Assembly: GCA_964502635.1 (NCBI GenBank)
Contig: CAZCXI010000138.1
Location: 1 to 6,014 of the forward strand
Direction: 5' to 3'
DNA from: C00003060 sp964502635
Lineage (GTDB): Bacteria > Desulfobacterota > Desulfobacteria > Desulfobacterales > C00003060
DNA length: 6,014 bases
A model generated the notes under the pieces. It made no database searches. It saw only the letters and a list, made by a program, of their open reading frames with translations, and was not told where the DNA came from. The position numbers and the translations under genes were made by a program. How positions within the stretch are numbered: the stretch's first letter is position 1; every line of letters begins with the position of its first letter. Shown in pieces: positions 5,877 to 6,014 of this stretch.

Positions 5877-5906
5877 ATCATATGATCGTAGCAGGGATCA
5901 TGCCAA
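5877..5906 (-). promoter_or_regulatory. Sigma-70-like promoter of the MshEN-PilT gene with overlapping inverted repeat
   Basis: Read on the minus strand, TTGGCA (5906-5901, 5 of 6 to the -35 consensus) is followed after 18 bp by TATGAT (5882-5877, 5 of 6 to the -10 consensus). Transcription would begin near 5870. Two symmetric sequences overlap it: the perfect palindrome ATCATATGAT (5877-5886) covers the -10, and ATGATC (5882-5887) with GATCAT (5896-5901) spans the spacer. A dimeric regulator could bind there and block the promoter. The promoter match is good; the operator idea is only suggested by symmetry. Confidence 0.5.
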
Positions 5907-6014
5907 GAGACTGGGTCGGAAAAGTAGGTAATGATCGCAATACATTGAGACCTTTGAACAACCTCGCCTCGCTCTTTGATATGAGGTTTTTGACCCATCT
6001 GAGGGCTCGCTCAC

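Noticed and set aside
5960..5991. AACCTC / GAGGTT inverted repeat followed by a few T residues, a possible terminator
   Set aside because: The stem is only 6 bp, the loop is 17 nt and just three T residues remain after the stem, so it is too weak to call.

Overview
The window looks like part of a Gram-negative bacterial chromosome of moderate GC. I would guess Desulfobacterota (former Deltaproteobacteria). Two genes point that way: a type II branched-chain aminotransferase, and a eukaryote-style UDP-glucose pyrophosphorylase in place of GalU. The palindromic intergenic element also fits. This assignment rests on family resemblance remembered from protein sequences, not on a search.

Positions 1-196 hold no gene. 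They contain a strong hairpin (17-50), a perfect 6-2-6 palindrome (83-96) and a weak promoter candidate. Four plus-strand genes follow: a small PPC/DUF296 protein (197-643), the aminotransferase IlvE (749-1816), a metallo-beta-lactamase-fold hydrolase of the glyoxalase II-like group (1819-2466) and a UDPGP-family uridylyltransferase (2532-3986). The gaps are 105, 2 and 65 nt. Only the ilvE/hydrolase pair is tight enough to call an operon with confidence. The four products share no obvious pathway: amino-acid synthesis, probable thioester or reactive-metabolite hydrolysis, and nucleotide-sugar supply for polysaccharide.

A 153-bp element with imperfect terminal inverted repeats lies at 3986-4138, between the last plus-strand gene and a convergent minus-strand gene. 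It is flanked by TA on both sides inside a reconstructed CTAG site, as expected for a non-autonomous IS630/Tc1-mariner-type miniature element. Its insertion kept the TAG stop codon of the uridylyltransferase. It also folds on itself and may act as a two-way terminator.

The minus-strand gene (5758-4169) encodes a 529-residue PilT-like ATPase with a complete N-terminal MshEN domain, the cyclic-di-GMP-binding module normally found on extension-type ATPases such as MshE and PilB. This is the most interesting protein here, because it suggests a retraction-type motor controlled by cyclic-di-GMP. Upstream lie a good sigma-70-like promoter with an overlapping inverted repeat (5877-5906) and a small leader hairpin. 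I found no tRNA, rRNA, CRISPR array or complete transposase gene.
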